Shown piece by piece: positions 36,940 through 46,621 of a DNA stretch of 64,000 nucleotides; position 1 is the stretch's first letter; each line of letters begins with the position of its first letter. The notes below the pieces were generated by a model. That model saw nothing but the letters and a program-made list of their open reading frames with translations. It was not told where the DNA came from and searched no databases. The translations under genes were made by a program, and so were the position numbers. Source of the stretch: CAZTTH01 sp964615975 (GTDB lineage Bacteria > Verrucomicrobiota > Lentisphaeria > JABSQK01 > JAJFLO01); the NCBI GenBank assembly GCA_964615975.1, contig CAZTTH010000001.1:75205-139204 (forward strand), written 5' to 3'.

Positions 36940-38259
36940 TCAGTTGCGTATTAACTCTATAAGTTGATCTCTTTTTTGTTCCATTAACTGCTGATTTTTT
37001 GCTTCGACGATTAATCGAATCAGCGGTTCGGTGTTGGACATTCGGACATTAAACCACCAATCATCATATTCGGTACTTATGCCATCAAGTTCGAATTGTC
37101 GGATATAACCATGATTATAAATCTTTTTAATTTTATCCATGGTTTTCCGGGCATCTTGAATATGGGAATTAATTTCTCCTGACGAGTAATATTTCCGTAA
37201 CGGTTTAACAATTTCACTTAATGGTTTGCCGGTTTTCTCGATAACATTTGCCACCATGATCAACGCCAAGGCTGAGCTTTCAGCGGTAAAGTTTTCCTTG
37301 AAATAGTAATGACCGGCTAACTCTCCAGCAAAAACCGCATCGCATTCCCGCATTTGGTTTTTAATGAAAGCATGGCCAACTCGGCACATAACCGGTTTTC
37401 CTCCGTTTTCGAGAATACATTCTTTTACTGCCCAACTGCTGCGCAAATCATAAAGTATGGTAGCAGGCCCATGCGTCAGTATATCTCGAGCAATAATGGC
37501 AGTAATCAAATCCATGGTAACTATTTCTCCGGTTTCATCCACAAATCCACATCGATCCGCATCCCCATCGAAAGCGGCACCAAATTCAGCATTATGTTTT
37601 TTGATCTCCTCTTGAAGCGGAATGAGGGTGTCAGCCTTCAATGGATTCGCTTCATGATTGGGAAAAGTCCCATCTAACTGATCGAAAAGTGGAATAATCT
37701 CAAAATCATGTTTAAATCCGGCAAATTCGACAATTCCCATGGCATTCGCAAAATCAATGGCAATTTTTGGTTTTCGAGTAAACTCGATGAATTTGCGAAT
37801 ATGTTCAGTGTATTTCGATGCAATGTCATAGGTGCTGCGTTTCCCCGGACTGGGTGCTGGAGTAAATTGATTTTTTTCTGCTAACTCACCTATATCCATA
37901 ATTCCGGAAGAACCGCTAATGGGGATGGCATTTTGGCGGCAGAGTTTAAATCCGTTCCATTCTCCGGGATTATGAGACGCGGTAACCATGATACTTCCAT
38001 CGGCTTTTAAATTACCATTGGCATAATAATTCATTGGTGTCGAACATAAACCAATATCTATGACATCAGCGCCTTGAAGGATCATTCCTTCAATCAACGC
38101 TTCCATCAGAGGAATTGAGTGAGAGCGCATATCATGTCCCACCACAACCCGTTTTGCATTTAAGAAAGTTATAAATGCACGTCCGATGGAATAGGCTGTT
38201 TTTTCCTTCAGGTTTTGTCCATAAATCCCTCTGATATCATAGGCTTTGTATATGCTCAT
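36940..38259 (-). CDS. Phosphomannomutase/phosphoglucomutase (alpha-D-phosphohexomutase)
   Basis: From the ATG at 38259, with an AAGGA ribosome site about ten bases upstream, the protein has 439 residues; a TTG at 38277 lies before that ribosome site and is unlikely. Family marks are YKAYDIRGIYG at the start, the catalytic phosphoserine loop TASHNPGEWNGFK, the metal loop FDGDADRCGF, the sugar loop AGELAGHYYF (GEMSGH type), and the phosphate loop RMSNTEPLIR. It interconverts sugar 6- and 1-phosphates (Man or Glc) for nucleotide-sugar synthesis, as in ManB/AlgC. It is divergent from the pilT-like gene. Two further members of the superfamily lie at 56984-59705. Confidence 0.9.
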   Translation of the reverse strand: MSIYKAYDIRGIYGQNLKEKTAYSIGRAFITFLNAKRVVVGHDMRSHSIPLMEALIEGMILQGADVIDIGLCSTPMNYYANGNLKADGSIMVTASHNPGEWNGFKLCRQNAIPISGSSGIMDIGELAEKNQFTPAPSPGKRSTYDIASKYTEHIRKFIEFTRKPKIAIDFANAMGIVEFAGFKHDFEIIPLFDQLDGTFPNHEANPLKADTLIPLQEEIKKHNAEFGAAFDGDADRCGFVDETGEIVTMDLITAIIARDILTHGPATILYDLRSSWAVKECILENGGKPVMCRVGHAFIKNQMRECDAVFAGELAGHYYFKENFTAESSALALIMVANVIEKTGKPLSEIVKPLRKYYSSGEINSHIQDARKTMDKIKKIYNHGYIRQFELDGISTEYDDWWFNVRMSNTEPLIRLIVEAKNQQLMEQKRDQLIELIRN

Positions 38260-38397
38260 GGGGGCAATTTCCTTCAATTAAAAAAAGTCATAGCCAATTA
38301 TATTGTTAATTCGAATTCAAGTTTTATTTTATCATCCGGCAGTTTTTTTGAAAGAGTATACTAAATCATTTGAATGTTATTTTGAAAGGAATGTCTT

Positions 38398-39495
38398 ATG
38401 CCTGTCACTCGATTACGCGCTGTTTTGGAAACTGGGGTACAAGCTCGCGCGTCTGATTGGCACATCCGGGAGGGATCCAGTGTGGTATTGCGGGTAGATG
38501 GTTCGTTGGTGGAAATCTCTGATTTTGTTGTCAGCAAGGAATTTCTTGATGCTGTTACCGATGAAATGGCGGAAAAAAAAGATATTAAAAAATATGAAGA
38601 AACCGGAGATGCTGATTTCGCGCATTATGAAGATGGGATAGGTCGATTTCGTGTCAATATGCATCGGCAGCGAAATCTACGGGCAATGACATTGCGTCAT
38701 ATCAAGGATAAGGTACCGGATTTACAAAAGCTTGGATTGCCGGAAATTATTTTACGAATCGCGGAATTTGAACGCGGGATTATTCTGGTTACGGGCACAA
38801 CCGGCTCTGGTAAATCGACAACCTTGGCATGTATGATGGAACACATGAATCAAAATGTATCCCGGCACATTATAACGATCGAGGACCCGATTGAGTATAA
38901 CTTTAAAGATAATCAATGTGTTTTCGAGCAGCGCGAAGTCGGTCTTGATTGTATCACCTTCAATTCAGCATTGATTCATGCGTTGCGACAGGATCCCGAT
39001 GTGATATGCGTTGGAGAAATGCGTCATCGCGATAGTTTCGACGCGGCATTGACAGCCGCGCAAACTGGGCATTTGGTGATGTCTACCGCTCATACATCCA
39101 ATGCCGCACAAACGATCCAGAGAATTCTGGATTTTTATCCCAATGATGAACGCAAACAGGTGCGCTTGTCGTTGTCTTCATGTTTAGCTGCGGTCATTTG
39201 TCAAAGATTAATGCCACGTGCCATTGGCAAGGGTGTTGTCCCCGCACTTGAAGTCATGATAAATACTCCAGTAATACGTAAGATGCTGGAAGAAGATAAG
39301 ATAGATAAATTGGCCGCTGCCATCGAAGCCAGTGAGTCTGAAGGAATGATGACTTTCAACCAATGTCTATACCGCTTGGTTTGTGATGGTCTTATTACTG
39401 AAGAAATCGCATTGGAAGGGGCTACTAATCCCGAAGCCCTGCGAATGAATCTTCGGGGCATATTCCTCAGTTCTGGTGGTGGTATCATCGGATAG
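38398..39495 (+). CDS. pilT: PilT-like type IV pilus retraction ATPase
   Basis: The 365-residue protein is a secretion/pilus ATPase of the PilT group. It has an N-terminal PAS-like domain (ASDWHIREGSSVVLRVDG), Walker A GTTGSGKSTTL (about residues 133-143), the Asp box ITIEDPIEYNF, Walker B DVICVGEMRH, and the His box GHLVMSTAHTSNA. The C-terminus lacks a clear AIRNLIRE motif and has GMMTFNQCLYRL, more like PilU. So this may be a PilU-type partner or a lineage-specific PilT. No other pilus genes are nearby. Confidence 0.88.
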   Translation: MPVTRLRAVLETGVQARASDWHIREGSSVVLRVDGSLVEISDFVVSKEFLDAVTDEMAEKKDIKKYEETGDADFAHYEDGIGRFRVNMHRQRNLRAMTLRHIKDKVPDLQKLGLPEIILRIAEFERGIILVTGTTGSGKSTTLACMMEHMNQNVSRHIITIEDPIEYNFKDNQCVFEQREVGLDCITFNSALIHALRQDPDVICVGEMRHRDSFDAALTAAQTGHLVMSTAHTSNAAQTIQRILDFYPNDERKQVRLSLSSCLAAVICQRLMPRAIGKGVVPALEVMINTPVIRKMLEEDKIDKLAAAIEASESEGMMTFNQCLYRLVCDGLITEEIALEGATNPEALRMNLRGIFLSSGGGIIG

Positions 39496-39910
39496 TATAA
39501 TCGTGTTTTCAGGCATCGATTTTTTATCTTTCCCATGCAGGAATAGCGAAAGCAACTCAACGTACAAGCTGTGCATGATTGACAGTGTAAAACATAACCA
39601 TAATGGAGTGTTTGAACTTCCCCCCTGAAAGACAAACAACCAACGAATTGGGGAGCGTTTAATCTCAACATAAATATACAGCTAAGCAATGCCAGCTGGG
39701 TTTTTCTTCCTCATTCTAAACTTCACTACCTATTCCAAGCCAACAAACGATACTACATCCTGTTTAGGGAACTATCTTTTCTGGATTTTATCTAACCACA
39801 GTTAATGTTCCCAGACCCGAGGATAACGAGTGATCATTTGAGCGTTAACGAGCGCAATATTTTGGCTGTGATCATTGGCATTAGTATGTATTTCAACATA
39901 AGGAATTATT
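39496..39910. other. Intergenic gap between pilT and the Bat operon
   Basis: These 415 bases hold no gene that I can support. The open frames on the minus strand read antisense to the end of pilT and have no ribosome site. On the plus strand only very short frames occur. The end of the gap, with AAGGAATT before the moxR ATG, is the leader of the Bat operon. A clear promoter is not visible to me. Confidence 0.5.
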
Positions 39911-40933
39911 ATGCAACATACAGATATTCAAGAACTTCAAAATCAGGTTAAAACCGCATCAGCTTTTATCCCGAAACTTAAAATTGAAATCGGTCGGTTC
40001 ATTGTCGGCCAGGAGAAGTTGGTCCAACGGATGTTGGTCGGTTTGATTGCCAATGGACATATATTGGTGGAAGGGGTGCCAGGTTTGGCGAAAACCATGG
40101 CAATCAATGTGTTAGCCCGTGCTGTCGGAGGCGATTTTTCCCGCATCCAATTTACCCCGGACTTATTACCCGCAGATGTGATTGGGACCACCGTATACAA
40201 TCCTCGTGAACATACATTTTCGGTTAAAAGGGGGCCGATTTTCGCAAATCTCATCCTTGCTGACGAAATTAATCGTGCTCCTGCCAAGGTACAAAGCGCA
40301 TTGCTGGAATCGATGCAAGAACATCAAGTTACTATCAGTGGCGAAACCTATAAACTCCCAAGTCCGTTTATGGTGATGGCCACACAAAATCCAATCGAAC
40401 AGGAAGGAACATACACGCTTCCCGAGGCTCAAGTTGATCGATTCATGTTGAAATTATTATTGGATTACCCTTCTCGATCAGAAGAACGTTTGATTTTGGA
40501 TCGAATGGCTCAAACTAATTTCTCCTTGAAGGTTACTAATGTCGTGGCGCTTGATGAAATTCTTACAGCCAGGAATTGGGTCGATAAAATTTATCTTGAT
40601 GAGAAAATTTCTGAATATATTCTCGATATGGTCTTTGCTACTCGCAAAGACAAACGAGATCAATTATCGGTGCGGCAGAAAGAAGCAAAACTAGATCAAT
40701 TTGCCAGTCTGATTCAATATGGAGCTTCTCCGCGAGCAACGGTAAGTTTAGCCATTGCTTCCAAAGCCATGGCATTTCTCGATGGACGCGCTTATGTAGT
40801 GCCGCAAGACGTCAAGGATATTGCGGCAGATGTTTTGCGTCATCGCATTATCCCCACCTACGAAGCAGAAGCTGAAAATCTGACCACCAATGATCTCATT
40901 AAAAAGCTCCTTGATGAACTGAGGACTCCATAA
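39911..40933 (+). CDS. MoxR-family AAA+ ATPase
   Basis: The 340-residue protein is a MoxR AAA+ ATPase: Walker A GVPGLAKTM (about residues 56-64), LLPADVIGTTVYNP, Walker B LILADEINRAP, the sensor region VMATQNPIEQEGTYTLPEAQ with the arginine-finger segment LPEAQVDRFMLKLLLDYPSR, and a C-terminal lid domain with GASPRATVSLAIASKAMA. MoxR proteins act as chaperones with partner VWA proteins to mature or insert metals and assemble envelope complexes. It leads a cluster with DUF58, BatD-like and two VWA proteins, which is the standard Bat arrangement. Confidence 0.93.
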   Translation: MQHTDIQELQNQVKTASAFIPKLKIEIGRFIVGQEKLVQRMLVGLIANGHILVEGVPGLAKTMAINVLARAVGGDFSRIQFTPDLLPADVIGTTVYNPREHTFSVKRGPIFANLILADEINRAPAKVQSALLESMQEHQVTISGETYKLPSPFMVMATQNPIEQEGTYTLPEAQVDRFMLKLLLDYPSRSEERLILDRMAQTNFSLKVTNVVALDEILTARNWVDKIYLDEKISEYILDMVFATRKDKRDQLSVRQKEAKLDQFASLIQYGASPRATVSLAIASKAMAFLDGRAYVVPQDVKDIAADVLRHRIIPTYEAEAENLTTNDLIKKLLDELRTP

Positions 40934-40995
40934 ACAAACAGAGGTAAAATGAACTTCTGATTTTTTAATTTTCTTAAACCGGCTAAAGAGTTCCT

Positions 40996-41871
40996 ATGCT
41001 AACCCAAGAGATACTGGCTCGAGTTCGTAAAATTGAAATTCGCACACGCCGAATCGTGGATGAATTGACCGGGGGTGCGTATCATAGTGTTTTCAAGGGC
41101 AAGGGGATGGAGTTCGATGAAGTCCGCGAATATCTTCCTGGCGATGATGTCCGGACTATTGATTGGAATGTAACTGCACGTATGGGACATCCATTTATAA
41201 AAAAATATGTTGAAGAACGTGAACTAACCGTTTTCCTTCTGGTGGATGTTTCAGCTTCAGGAGATTTTGGCAGTGGCAGCCAACGCAAAATCGATTTATC
41301 AGCGGAATTAACGGCGTTATTAGCTTTTAATGCGATACGCAATAATGATCAGGTCGGTTTGCTCTTATTTACCAATACGAATGAGTTGCATTTACCGCCG
41401 AGAAAAGGACGACGACATGTATTGCGTGTCATTCGTGAATTAATCGCTTATGAGCGTAAGAATCGCCAGACAAACATCCGCAACGCACTGGAAACATTTA
41501 TGCGGGTGAGTCATCGACGGGCGGTGGTCTTTTTAATCAGTGATTTCCTCGATAATGATTATCAGCAGGCATTGATGATTGCGAATAAACGTCATGATAT
41601 CATCGCGATACGGATACTTGATAAGCGGGAATTGCACCTCCCCCCGTCCGGTTATTTAAATATCGAAGATGCTGAAACCGGAGTGGTTCTATCAGTTCCA
41701 GGTAGCGAGCGTAATTTTTGCCGTGATTACGCATTGTTCAGCATTGAAGAACGACAGGAAACTGCCGAAATCTGTCGTCGATCCGGAGTCGATCTTATCG
41801 ACATCACAACGGACGAGGACTATGTGAAACCATTGATGCAGTTTTTTCAAAGTCGTGTCCAACGACATTAG
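40996..41871 (+). CDS. DUF58 VWA-like protein of the Bat operon
   Basis: The 291-residue protein has the DUF58 signature: GMEFDEVREYLPGDDVRTID followed by WNVTAR, then a VWA-like domain with DVSASGDFGSG (MIDAS-type DxSxS), FNAIRNNDQVGLLLF, and VVFLISDFLDNDY. No transmembrane segment is seen, so it should be cytoplasmic and work with the MoxR ATPase 62 bases upstream. The role in Bat systems is inferred from context and remains poorly defined in the literature. Confidence 0.9.
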   Translation: MLTQEILARVRKIEIRTRRIVDELTGGAYHSVFKGKGMEFDEVREYLPGDDVRTIDWNVTARMGHPFIKKYVEERELTVFLLVDVSASGDFGSGSQRKIDLSAELTALLAFNAIRNNDQVGLLLFTNTNELHLPPRKGRRHVLRVIRELIAYERKNRQTNIRNALETFMRVSHRRAVVFLISDFLDNDYQQALMIANKRHDIIAIRILDKRELHLPPSGYLNIEDAETGVVLSVPGSERNFCRDYALFSIEERQETAEICRRSGVDLIDITTDEDYVKPLMQFFQSRVQRH

Positions 41872-41904
41872 AATTCCCAACTAGATTCAGGTTTAACTGA
41901 GATT

Positions 41905-42924
41905 ATGCGTAAACCAGTAAAATCACTAATTATTGTCAGCGGTCTTATTTTTTTTGTCATAGTGGTGATGGGTATTTTGAGTTTCTGGAAATCCTGGAGT
42001 TCTGATCCAGATATCAAAATAGTTGAGGTAAAAAAAACTCCTGATACCATTCATATTGGCGATCCAATACACATTGCGGTGATTACAGAAACCCCTTGGC
42101 ATCGCTGGCCAATCGGTAAAGCTGATCTGCTCTCCACACAAAATGGATTGGAAGTATTAAAATCACAAAAGCGCAGGCTGATTGGAATCGGTTGGGGAAA
42201 GTGGAAATGGCAATTAAACATGGTGTTGCAGGCTTATGAGTATGGGCCATTTAATGATATTCAATTGGAAATTCTGTTCAAACCCAATCGAATCAATGAA
42301 AACCAGGAATTGAGAATTAATCTTCCAGAAATAAAAATTACCAAGAATCTCGACTTGAATGATAAAAAATTAACGACCGCTCCGGAATTATCAGAAGATT
42401 ATCTAAAAAGTAAAAAAATACCGGTGTGGACGTGGATCATTTTAGGCGTGATAACAATCCTTGCGATTCTTGGCGTTTACCTGTTTGCTCGCAAACGAAC
42501 CGAGAAGGTAATTGTTCCACCCAAACCCTGGGTATTGGCTGAAGAGGCATTAAGCAAATTAATCGATCGGTTACCCTTACCGGCGGAATCAGTATTCGTC
42601 GAACTTACTGATATAGTCCGTTATTATATTGAAGCCGTTTATGATATTCCCGCCACGGAACGCACAACTCCGGAATTTTTATTGGAAATGAAACGTGACG
42701 GTGCCAAGATGTCTGCCGATCATAGTCTGCTACTCACCGATTTTCTTACCGCCGCTGATATGGTCAAATTTGCTCGTTTAGAAGCTTCTCAAAGTCAGAT
42801 TGATGCAGCCATCAAAAAAGCGCAACGCTTTGTGGTGGAAACATCGGAACCGTTGATTAAAGCCATGCAGACACCGGAATTGCCACCGCTTGATCTCAAT
42901 CAACATAAAGGGAATCCAAGTTAA
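41905..42924 (+). CDS. BatD-like/DUF4381-like membrane protein of the Bat operon
   Basis: The 339-residue protein has an N-terminal membrane segment (about residues 8-27), a periplasmic beta-rich domain (IKIVEVKKTPDTIHIGDPIH onwards) typical of BatD, a second membrane segment (about 174-192, WTWIILGVITILAILGVYLF), and a cytoplasmic helical domain (LIDRLPLPAESVFVELTDIV, TPEFLLEM) like DUF4381. That is the shape of the BatD-like component in MoxR clusters. It sits between the DUF58 and BatA genes. Identity rests on both layout and position. Confidence 0.75.
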   Translation: MRKPVKSLIIVSGLIFFVIVVMGILSFWKSWSSDPDIKIVEVKKTPDTIHIGDPIHIAVITETPWHRWPIGKADLLSTQNGLEVLKSQKRRLIGIGWGKWKWQLNMVLQAYEYGPFNDIQLEILFKPNRINENQELRINLPEIKITKNLDLNDKKLTTAPELSEDYLKSKKIPVWTWIILGVITILAILGVYLFARKRTEKVIVPPKPWVLAEEALSKLIDRLPLPAESVFVELTDIVRYYIEAVYDIPATERTTPEFLLEMKRDGAKMSADHSLLLTDFLTAADMVKFARLEASQSQIDAAIKKAQRFVVETSEPLIKAMQTPELPPLDLNQHKGNPS

Positions 42925-42931
42925 GAAATTT

Positions 42932-44005
42932 ATGCCAGTATTAGATAATTTTTTACGTGACAATACACTGAAACTGGAAACTCCATGGTTTCTATTGTTG
43001 TTGCCAATCGTCATCATGGCAATGATTTGGGCCTATCGTTTGCGACCTGCAACCCTTCAGGTTTCGACCGTCAGGCATTATGCTCAGGCATTGCGTTCCA
43101 AGTCTCGATATTGGGCGCCTACAAAGATCCCACGGATGATGGAGGGAATTGGATTGATGTGCCTGGTAATTGCTTTGGCGCGACCGCAAAGGGGGGTAGA
43201 GGAAACCATCCGTCGAACTGAAGGTATCGACATCATGCTGGCATTGGATATTTCGGGAAGCATGCAGGCGCTGGATGTCCCTTCGACTATCACCGATGAA
43301 AATCACGTGGTTCGTATGATTCGAGACGGAGAAATACGTCCGCGCATCGACGTGGCGCAAGATGAAGTTAAACGATTTATCGATAAACGACCAAATGATC
43401 GGCTTGGGATGGTTGCCTTTTCTGGCAACACCTACACCGTTTGTCCGCCCACATTGGATCATGAATTTCTGAAGGGACATCTCGAACGATTGAAAGCCGG
43501 TATGCTGGGTGATGGTACCGGGATTGCAGCGCCTATCGCCAATGCCACTTCGCGTTTGAAGGAATCAAAGGCAAAGCGACGGGTCTTGGTGCTGTTTACT
43601 GATGGAGAAAATAATGTAGAAGCAAAAATCTCCCCCCTGGAAGCTGCTAAAATTGCAAAGATGTTCGATGTCATCACCTACACGGTGGGTATTGGAAGCG
43701 ATCGCGCTTATATGATTCGTCCTGGATTCTTTGGCCGTCAGCAGTTGTTTCCCATCAATAACTATGCGAATTTTCAATTGTTGAAAGATATTGCCGGGGA
43801 AACCAACGGAAAATTCTTTTCCGCTGAAGATGCTGAAGGATTGAAGCGTACAATCAGTGAGATCGATCAACTTGAGAAAACCAACATCGAACAACCCACG
43901 TATATTGATTATCGGGATTTGTATAAGATCTGGCTCCAGTCGGGAATTGTTCTTTGCTTACTTGGTTTTCTCTTAGAACAAACCCTTTTTTTGAAAATTC
44001 CTTGA
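42932..44005 (+). CDS. batA: BatA-like VWA-domain membrane protein
   Basis: From the ATG at 42932 the protein has 357 residues and starts 7 bases after the upstream stop; the frame stays open upstream but would overlap. Two N-terminal membrane helices flank residues near 20-40 and 65-82. A VWA domain follows with the metal-ion site DISGSMQALD, GDGTGIAAPIANA, and LFTDGENNVEAKI. A final membrane helix lies near residues 335-352. BatA and BatB interact with MoxR in aerotolerance or envelope-stress systems of Bacteroides and others. The insertion after the DxSxS loop (TITDENHVVRMIRDGEIRPR) is longer than usual. Confidence 0.88.
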   Translation: MPVLDNFLRDNTLKLETPWFLLLLPIVIMAMIWAYRLRPATLQVSTVRHYAQALRSKSRYWAPTKIPRMMEGIGLMCLVIALARPQRGVEETIRRTEGIDIMLALDISGSMQALDVPSTITDENHVVRMIRDGEIRPRIDVAQDEVKRFIDKRPNDRLGMVAFSGNTYTVCPPTLDHEFLKGHLERLKAGMLGDGTGIAAPIANATSRLKESKAKRRVLVLFTDGENNVEAKISPLEAAKIAKMFDVITYTVGIGSDRAYMIRPGFFGRQQLFPINNYANFQLLKDIAGETNGKFFSAEDAEGLKRTISEIDQLEKTNIEQPTYIDYRDLYKIWLQSGIVLCLLGFLLEQTLFLKIP

Positions 44006-44021
44006 TCTCAACTCATTTACT

Positions 44022-46394
44022 ATGAAATTTCATAACCCCAATTTATTCCTCCATCTACTTTGGTTGTTGCCCATCTTGTTTATGGTGGTGTATTTTGGGT
44101 ATAGTTCAAGAAAAAAGAAACTTCATATGTTTATTTCACGGCTGGAATTGGCACATGAGTTAAGTCGTAACTTATCATCGGGAAAACGCCGATGGCGTGA
44201 AATTCTCCTATTTCTTGGATGTATTTTTTTGATTGTGGCACTGGCTGGTCCGCACTGGGGTACTAAGTTGGTAAATCGCCCCAGTCACAGTCGTGATTTA
44301 TTGGTGGTTCTGGATACTTCAAAAAGCATGTTGGCCACTGATGTTTCGCCCTCGCGCTTGAAGCACGCTAAGTGGTTTATAAGTCAATTAACGGATCGAA
44401 CGCCGGGCGATCGGTATGGATTAATCGCATTTGCAGGTACGGCTTTCCTCGAATGTCCCTTGACCCAGGATAGAAGCAGCTTCCTATTGTTTTTGGATGA
44501 TATTGATACGAATACGATCCCGGTGGGAGGGACAAACATCGAAGCCGCTCTAACAACTGCCTTGGAAGCATTTGCAGCCGCGGAAGGACGTCATCGAGCA
44601 ATAATATTAGTCACTGACGGTGAAGAGGTTCAAGGTGAATCCAGCAGTATTTTTACTGAATTGACGCGGCGCAAAATTCCCATTTATGTCGTCGGTATAG
44701 GGGATCCCAATCTGGGCGCCTACATTCAGGTGGATGGCAACAAGTTTATTACTGATTTACAAGGTAATCGGGTAAAAACAAAACTCAATGAAACTGCCTT
44801 GCAACGAATTGCCGCTACTGTGGGAGGAACATATGTTCATTCGACCGTGGTCCATGATGGGGTGGATCATGTGCTAGATAAGATAAGGAATCTTATCCCA
44901 GAGCAACAGGAAGAAAGCACAGTGTCGCGTCCGATCGAACGGTATCAAATGCCGTTACTTCTCGGAATCTTATGTTTATTGGCGCGCTTGATAATCGGAG
45001 AACGAACCCGATCTGAAAAATCAGCCCAGCCCAACCCAGAAACACCATTTAATTCCCCATCTGAAGTCCTTTCATTAATACTGCTTGGGTTAATCGCAAA
45101 CGCCATTATTGGAACTCCAATCCTATATTCACAGGATCAATCTGGGCTGACACCAATGGACCAGCAATCGAGTACTGACCCGCATGATGATCAGCCCATT
45201 CTTATCGATCCACGTAAAATGCCGGTTGGTCAACATCATTCAGGAGCAATTCCACCTGGGACCCCACCACCCACTTCCGGGCAACATCTGCTGCCGCCAG
45301 GAGCACAAATAAGTCATGAAAAAAGCAAGATGATAAATCAATCCATTACCCGATTAAAGGAGCGACTGGAAACAGCAAAAGAGCCACAAGAACTCGCCTA
45401 TTTGCATTACAATCTTGGGGTAAATCTGCAACTATTGGGAAACTTTCTTGAAGCGGAAAAACACTACAATCAGGCCATCGATTTTAAGTCAAACAACGAA
45501 TTAATCAGCAAAGCGTATCAGAATTTGGGAGTGTTGAAGCATCAGCACGCACGGGAAAATATTGCATCTGATACCAAAAAGGCCAAGGTTAGCTTGCAGG
45601 AAGCTCAGGATTATTATCGCGAAGCCATGCGTATTTCACCTCATCCCGAAACGATTGCGGGCAATCAGGAGATGGCTTTAGAGGATAAGATGGTAATTGA
45701 ACAAATGGAGAAAATGATGCAGGAAGCCGCGCAACAACAACAGAATGCCAAAGATAAAGCTGAAGATGCATTGAAAGCTCAACAGGAAGCAAACCAGGCA
45801 GTAAATGCTGACGAAAAACAAGAAAAACAAAAAGAAGCACAACAAAAAACCGAAGCTGCCGAGGAAGCAGTCCAGCAATTAACGGATTCTGCTCGTGATG
45901 CTGGCCAGAAACAGGCATCAGATTGGCTACAACAGGCTGCGGATAAATTAAGTGAGGCAAGAGAAAAACAACAACAGGCGATTGAAGAATCGGGAGAAGA
46001 AAATACCGCTCAACAATCCCATGGAGAAGAAGCTGAACAGCTCATATCTCAAGCTTTAAATCAATTAGGAGGGAACCCGAAAAATCGCGAGGACGATCAG
46101 ACTGAAGCTGGTGAAATGGATGAGGATGATGAAAAGGACTCGATGGCATCCAATGAAAATCAAGAGGAAAAAGAAGATCAAGGAGACAATCAAAAACAGG
46201 TTACCAAAGGTCAAAAGGGTGATAACGAAAATGAAGATACGGAAGGCAAGGATATGCTCATGCAAAACCTGAATCAAATGCAGGCATTGCGCATCCTGGA
46301 TGATCTTCAACAATCTGAAAAAGACCTCAAGCAGGAACTAAAGCAACTGAAAAAACAACAGATGAAAGAAACACGAGTGGAAAAGGATTGGTAA
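44022..46394 (+). CDS. BatB-BatC fusion: VWA domain, TPRs and a Gln/Glu-rich coiled coil
   Basis: The 790-residue protein joins two Bat components. The first part is BatB-like: two N-terminal membrane helices, and a VWA domain (about 90-270) with MIDAS DTSKSM, VGGTNIEAALTTA and LVTDGEEVQG. Hydrophobic segments follow near 305-320 and 345-365. Next comes a Pro-rich linker, then TPRs (about 430-510, ELAYLHYNLGVNLQLLGNFL) as in BatC. The last 240 residues are a long coiled coil very rich in Gln, Glu, Lys and Ala (EEAVQQLTDSARDAGQKQAS). It is expected to be anchored in the inner membrane with TPRs in the periplasm. It ends the operon. Confidence 0.85.
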   Translation: MKFHNPNLFLHLLWLLPILFMVVYFGYSSRKKKLHMFISRLELAHELSRNLSSGKRRWREILLFLGCIFLIVALAGPHWGTKLVNRPSHSRDLLVVLDTSKSMLATDVSPSRLKHAKWFISQLTDRTPGDRYGLIAFAGTAFLECPLTQDRSSFLLFLDDIDTNTIPVGGTNIEAALTTALEAFAAAEGRHRAIILVTDGEEVQGESSSIFTELTRRKIPIYVVGIGDPNLGAYIQVDGNKFITDLQGNRVKTKLNETALQRIAATVGGTYVHSTVVHDGVDHVLDKIRNLIPEQQEESTVSRPIERYQMPLLLGILCLLARLIIGERTRSEKSAQPNPETPFNSPSEVLSLILLGLIANAIIGTPILYSQDQSGLTPMDQQSSTDPHDDQPILIDPRKMPVGQHHSGAIPPGTPPPTSGQHLLPPGAQISHEKSKMINQSITRLKERLETAKEPQELAYLHYNLGVNLQLLGNFLEAEKHYNQAIDFKSNNELISKAYQNLGVLKHQHARENIASDTKKAKVSLQEAQDYYREAMRISPHPETIAGNQEMALEDKMVIEQMEKMMQEAAQQQQNAKDKAEDALKAQQEANQAVNADEKQEKQKEAQQKTEAAEEAVQQLTDSARDAGQKQASDWLQQAADKLSEAREKQQQAIEESGEENTAQQSHGEEAEQLISQALNQLGGNPKNREDDQTEAGEMDEDDEKDSMASNENQEEKEDQGDNQKQVTKGQKGDNENEDTEGKDMLMQNLNQMQALRILDDLQQSEKDLKQELKQLKKQQMKETRVEKDW

Positions 46395-46621
46395 ATCTCA
46401 AAATACCCCAGGCGCTGGCTTATGGACTCGTGATTATAAACCCAGCCCGATTAATACTTATCGCGGAAGTGGATTTGGGTGAAACTTGAATCGCTTCTCT
46501 CCATTTGCAAATAGGCCACGTTAGCATTATCAATCAGAGACATTATTTTTGTTGCATTAATCAGTGCTTAAATTCCTTATTTCATCGCTAACTGCAGATT
46601 CACTATTTCCCTTCACCCATC

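Noticed and set aside
39201..39689. Minus-strand open frame across the end of the pilT-like gene
   Set aside because: Most of it is antisense to the pilT C-terminus and the rest lies in low-information intergenic sequence with no ribosome site.
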